Assembly: GCA_964497135.1 (NCBI GenBank)
Contig: CAZCDO010000194.1
Location: forward strand, 1 to 7,360
Direction: 5' to 3'
Origin: CAIJXV01 sp964497135
GTDB lineage: Bacteria; Verrucomicrobiota; Kiritimatiellia; CAIKKV01; CAIJXV01
Length of the DNA: 7,360 bases
Positions 4,776 through 7,360 of the stretch are shown here, piece by piece; positions within the stretch are counted from its first letter, which is position 1, and each line of letters starts with the position of its first letter. The notes below the pieces were generated by a model, which was given only the letters and a program-made list of their open reading frames with translations, ran no database searches and was not told the origin of the DNA. Made by a program: the position numbers and the translations under genes.

Positions 4776-7003
4776 AGACGGACGATGGTCTCCAACCGTC
4801 CTTTTCGGCCGGCATGACGAAAAACAATCCGCTTCTGGATGCCATCCAATAAGGGGAGTTCGTCCAGACGAACCTCCACCCCTTCCGGCGGAGTGATTTC
4901 CACACGGCCACGACGGCCCCGGATGACAACCCGCCCCTCGGAGAGCACCACATCCAAGAGGGTCTGCCAGTAAAACTCCACTCCATACCCCCGCTCCAAC
5001 TCGTAATCATCGATGATCGTCAAACGGTCGGACGTCGGGGAACTCCAACTGCGAACCCAACGCCGGTAATAGGTTTTCCAGCCGGGCGTAAAATCGGCTT
5101 CCGCGTTAAAACGAATCCGATCGCCCCGAGCCCGAGGAATAATCGCGGTCATCAAGGGCTTCTGGGGCGCTGGTCGTTCGGAAAACCCGTAGGGTACGAG
5201 CATGTTATGCCGTTCGCAATTCGACACGATGCCGGCCAAAGGACTGCTGTAATCGCAAGTCCCCGGATCCATCGCAAACGTGTCACCGGCGAATTCCAAC
5301 ACGAAACTGCCTTTGTCCTCATGCGTATGGCCGGCCCCGGCCTTGTTCCCCATCACCAGGATCTTCACCCAGTCGCGCCCCACCCGCCGGGTACTGGCGA
5401 CCGGCCCCATCACCGGTAAACGAACGAATGGGGTTGGTTCCGAAGGCTTGCGGGGAATCCGGGCATCCAGCCCACACGCCAACAGGCTCTCCGGAAAATC
5501 GCGGGTGCGCTTCAAGGCCTTTCGGTAGATCCCCACCCAATCGCTGCGGGGCAAAGCGGCCGACATCACCGCCAGCGTGTCATGGTCCAGCCGATCCCGC
5601 GCGTCACAGATGGGAATGACATCCTTCTGATCGTCCGTCGAAGCCACCAGGGCCGCAAACGAATTGGTTTTACGGAATGTTTTGGGTAGCAGGGCTTGAA
5701 ACGGTTTTCCCCGGAGCCGGGAATAAAGATACAAGGGCAAGCCGCCGCTGCGCCCCACACAAGTGAAATAGGTCGGGCCTTCGACATACCCGCCATCGGG
5801 TAAAATCACCTGATTAAGGCTTTCGACCAGGTCCTGATAGGCTTGTTCGGTTTCGGCGCGAGCCCGGGGCCAATGTTGCTCCAAAACGGCGGCCGCCATC
5901 ATCCGCCCGGGCGTAAACCAGGCCAACTGATTACACTCGAAAATATAGTCATGTTTCCAGGTGTTGAACCGGACCGAACCCAGACCTTCTTCGGCCATGC
6001 GACGCATCAAAAACTCGCGCCCCAAATCGGTGAACCATTCGCCGGCCAGATCGAGTATCAGGGAGATTTCCAGCAGACATAACGATTGGACAAAGCAACG
6101 GTGCTCGAAGAGGCCACCGGGCAATTGACAGATCATGCCGTCATCCCATTTTCCGCAAAAACCCAGGGACAAGGCGTACCGGGCTGCCAGCCGCAATAAA
6201 TTCTTGTCCTTCTGTAAAAGACCCGCCACCGCCGCCGCAGGGCCCAACTGGAGCAGGCGGTTTCCATGATCGCGCTCACGACAATACCGCGTATCGGTCC
6301 AGAAATTCACATAATCCCGGATATTCTTTTCCGGAGTCACCGCCTGCGCGTTCCGGGCGGCATCGAGGAAGTGACTTCCCCCCGTATTTTGCACCAACCG
6401 GTCATGGCGTTTGCGCAAGCGAACCAGCTCAGGCCCCGAAATCATCAACCCGTATTTCGGCTGGAAAGAAGGCTCAAATTCCAAGGGTTTCAGGTAATTT
6501 TCCCAGCGCTCGTCAAACCGGTTCCAGGAGGCCAGTTCCCGCGACAGGAGCTCCGTGTTTTGCAGACCCACCCAGTTGATCCAGCCTTCGGCGATCCCCT
6601 CCCGGTCCGTTTCGATCTTCAACCCGACGCCCGTCAACCGTCGGGCCCCGGCCAGATCGACCGTCCATTCATGTTTTAGGGCCGTCGCCGGCGGTGCCCG
6701 AAAAGATTTTGCACCCCGATCGGTTTCGGCGGTGAGGATAACCGTCGTCCCTTCCGGTGCCATAATCGAAACGACCAGTCGGTCATAATCGCCGCAAGCG
6801 AGATCGAAATCACGGTGCATTTCGAGCGCCGGTCCATCCTGGGGGCGGCGGGCCCATTCAAATGCCACCCAACACCAGTTTTGATAAACGCTCAATCCCT
6901 GCCCCGCCCCCGGGCGGACGGTCCAGTGAGCCAAACCGCTGAGGGAAGGATCCCAAAGCGGATCGATAATGGTTTCAGCAGCATTAATCGGGTAAGTATT
7001 CAT
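4769..7003 (-). CDS. Heparinase II/III family protein (putative polysaccharide lyase) with N-terminal beta domain
   Basis: This encodes 744 residues. Residues about 15-150 look like a beta-sandwich, possibly carbohydrate-binding (WTVRPGAGQGLSVYQNW; GWINWVGLQN). Residues about 180-500 form the alpha/alpha-toroid domain with FECNQLAWF (355-363) and DGGYVEGPTYF (403-413), where Tyr412 is the likely catalytic Tyr. The C-terminal beta-sandwich carries the signature AGAGHTHEDKGSF (555-567). By comparison with Pedobacter heparinase II, His561, Asp579 and His599 fit the zinc ligands and His559 a catalytic position. Such enzymes cleave uronic-acid polysaccharides by beta-elimination; the substrate is unknown. 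No signal peptide or lipobox is visible, so action on imported oligosaccharides is likely. The start lies 3 nt after the stop of the FGE-domain gene, has no Shine-Dalgarno and is preceded by a small hairpin, so coupled translation is likely. Confidence 0.9.
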   Translation of the reverse strand: MNTYPINAAETIIDPLWDPSLSGLAHWTVRPGAGQGLSVYQNWCWVAFEWARRPQDGPALEMHRDFDLACGDYDRLVVSIMAPEGTTVILTAETDRGAKSFRAPPATALKHEWTVDLAGARRLTGVGLKIETDREGIAEGWINWVGLQNTELLSRELASWNRFDERWENYLKPLEFEPSFQPKYGLMISGPELVRLRKRHDRLVQNTGGSHFLDAARNAQAVTPEKNIRDYVNFWTDTRYCRERDHGNRLLQLGPAAAVAGLLQKDKNLLRLAARYALSLGFCGKWDDGMICQLPGGLFEHRCFVQSLCLLEISLILDLAGEWFTDLGREFLMRRMAEEGLGSVRFNTWKHDYIFECNQLAWFTPGRMMAAAVLEQHWPRARAETEQAYQDLVESLNQVILPDGGYVEGPTYFTCVGRSGGLPLYLYSRLRGKPFQALLPKTFRKTNSFAALVASTDDQKDVIPICDARDRLDHDTLAVMSAALPRSDWVGIYRKALKRTRDFPESLLACGLDARIPRKPSEPTPFVRLPVMGPVASTRRVGRDWVKILVMGNKAGAGHTHEDKGSFVLEFAGDTFAMDPGTCDYSSPLAGIVSNCERHNMLVPYGFSERPAPQKPLMTAIIPRARGDRIRFNAEADFTPGWKTYYRRWVRSWSSPTSDRLTIIDDYELERGYGVEFYWQTLLDVVLSEGRVVIRGRRGRVEITPPEGVEVRLDELPLLDGIQKRIVFRHAGRKGRLETIVRLC

Positions 7004-7016
7004 GGTTCAAGGAACC
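7004..7016 (-). promoter_or_regulatory. Hairpin in place of a Shine-Dalgarno before the lyase start
   Basis: GGTTC-CTT-GAACC on the minus strand is a perfect 5-bp inverted repeat ending directly at the lyase ATG and containing the upstream gene's TGA. It occupies the position where a ribosome binding site would be, and no AGGAG-like sequence is present. Terminating ribosomes would melt it, which suits translational coupling. Confidence 0.35.
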
Positions 7017-7360
7017 CGGTCTTTTTTGAAGGACTCCGATTGAAAATATTCCGGGGGCGGAACCCAGACCGTTCGAAAACCGACATGATAATAGGTCTCA
7101 TTTGGCAAAAAGCCAAATCGTTTGGCCGCATAGAAACCCACCTTGCCGTGATACCAGGACCCGCCCCGCAAAACGGCGCAGGTTCCGGCATAGGCTTTCA
7201 TCTTTTCGGCCTCCGGATTTCCCGGATAGGGCAAATTGAGTTCCGTCGTCCACTCGTACTGATTCCCCAACATATCGAGCGCCCCATAGGGCGAGGCCCC
7301 TTTGGGAAAAGTCCCCACCCGCACATAAAGCGCCGTCTGCTGAAACAGGGGGCCGAAATG
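7007..7360 (-). CDS. FGE/SUMF1 (formylglycine-generating-enzyme-like) domain protein, C-terminal fragment
   Basis: The last 117 residues are visible; the gene starts beyond the right edge. VGTFPKGASPYGALDMLGNQ, then YEWTTEL, VLRGGSWYHG, AAKRFGF and HVGFRTVW are the ordered signatures of the FGE-sulfatase (SUMF1) fold. True formylglycine-generating enzymes have two active-site Cys, three and eight residues after GGS. Here these positions are His and Phe, so sulfatase maturation activity is not expected. SUMF1 domains without the Cys pair occur as ligand-binding modules and in other oxidoreductase-type proteins, and are very common in PVC genomes. The domain ends close to the protein C-terminus, followed by a short charged tail (FKKDRVP). 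It is the first visible gene of the operon and lies 3 nt before the lyase start. Confidence 0.85.
   Translation of the reverse strand, partial: HFGPLFQQTALYVRVGTFPKGASPYGALDMLGNQYEWTTELNLPYPGNPEAEKMKAYAGTCAVLRGGSWYHGKVGFYAAKRFGFLPNETYYHVGFRTVWVPPPEYFQSESFKKDRVP

Noticed and set aside
7007..7360. Active formylglycine-generating enzyme for a sulfatase
   Set aside because: Both catalytic cysteine positions are replaced, and no sulfatase gene is in the window.

Overview
The window looks like a chromosomal segment from a heterotroph of the PVC group (Verrucomicrobia, Lentisphaerae, Kiritimatiellae or Planctomycetes). This rests on its gene mix: a heparinase II/III-type polysaccharide lyase, a uroporphyrinogen-decarboxylase-like protein of a non-haem subfamily, a CocE/NonD acyl esterase and an FGE/SUMF1-domain protein. 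Such combinations are typical of polysaccharide-degrading PVC bacteria. No rRNA or other lineage marker is present, so the taxonomy is inference only.

Layout. Positions 1-302 (+) hold the C-terminal end of a COG3178-type phosphotransferase. Positions 303-980 contain no intact gene: there are two copies of a hairpin repeat ending in CGCCCTCCAAA whose tails lie exactly 500 bp apart, a 14-bp perfect palindrome, and between the repeats a decayed reading frame resembling the N-terminus of a restriction-modification enzyme. Positions 981-1686 (-) hold two small exported-protein genes in tandem, both apparently damaged: a lipoprotein with frame disruptions (981-1217) and a proline-rich secreted protein with a premature amber codon (1306-1686, readable to 1249).

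Positions 1791-7360 (-) are a tightly packed catabolic-looking operon. Transcribed right to left it reads: the end of an FGE/SUMF1-domain protein without the FGE cysteines, a 744-residue heparinase II/III family protein (3-nt gap), a structured 216-bp gap with a short ORF and a possible sigma-54-like promoter, the UroD-like protein, and a CocE/NonD hydrolase (1-nt stop/start overlap).

The lyase, the UroD-like protein and the esterase all lack visible signal peptides. The simplest model is intracellular processing of imported, decorated (acylated and perhaps methylated) uronic-acid oligosaccharides. The esterase would remove acyl groups, the lyase would cleave the chain, and the UroD-like protein, whose relatives include methyl-corrinoid methyltransferases, could act on a methyl group. 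That pathway is a hypothesis; the individual family assignments are strong. I found no CRISPR array, tRNA, rRNA or transposase.
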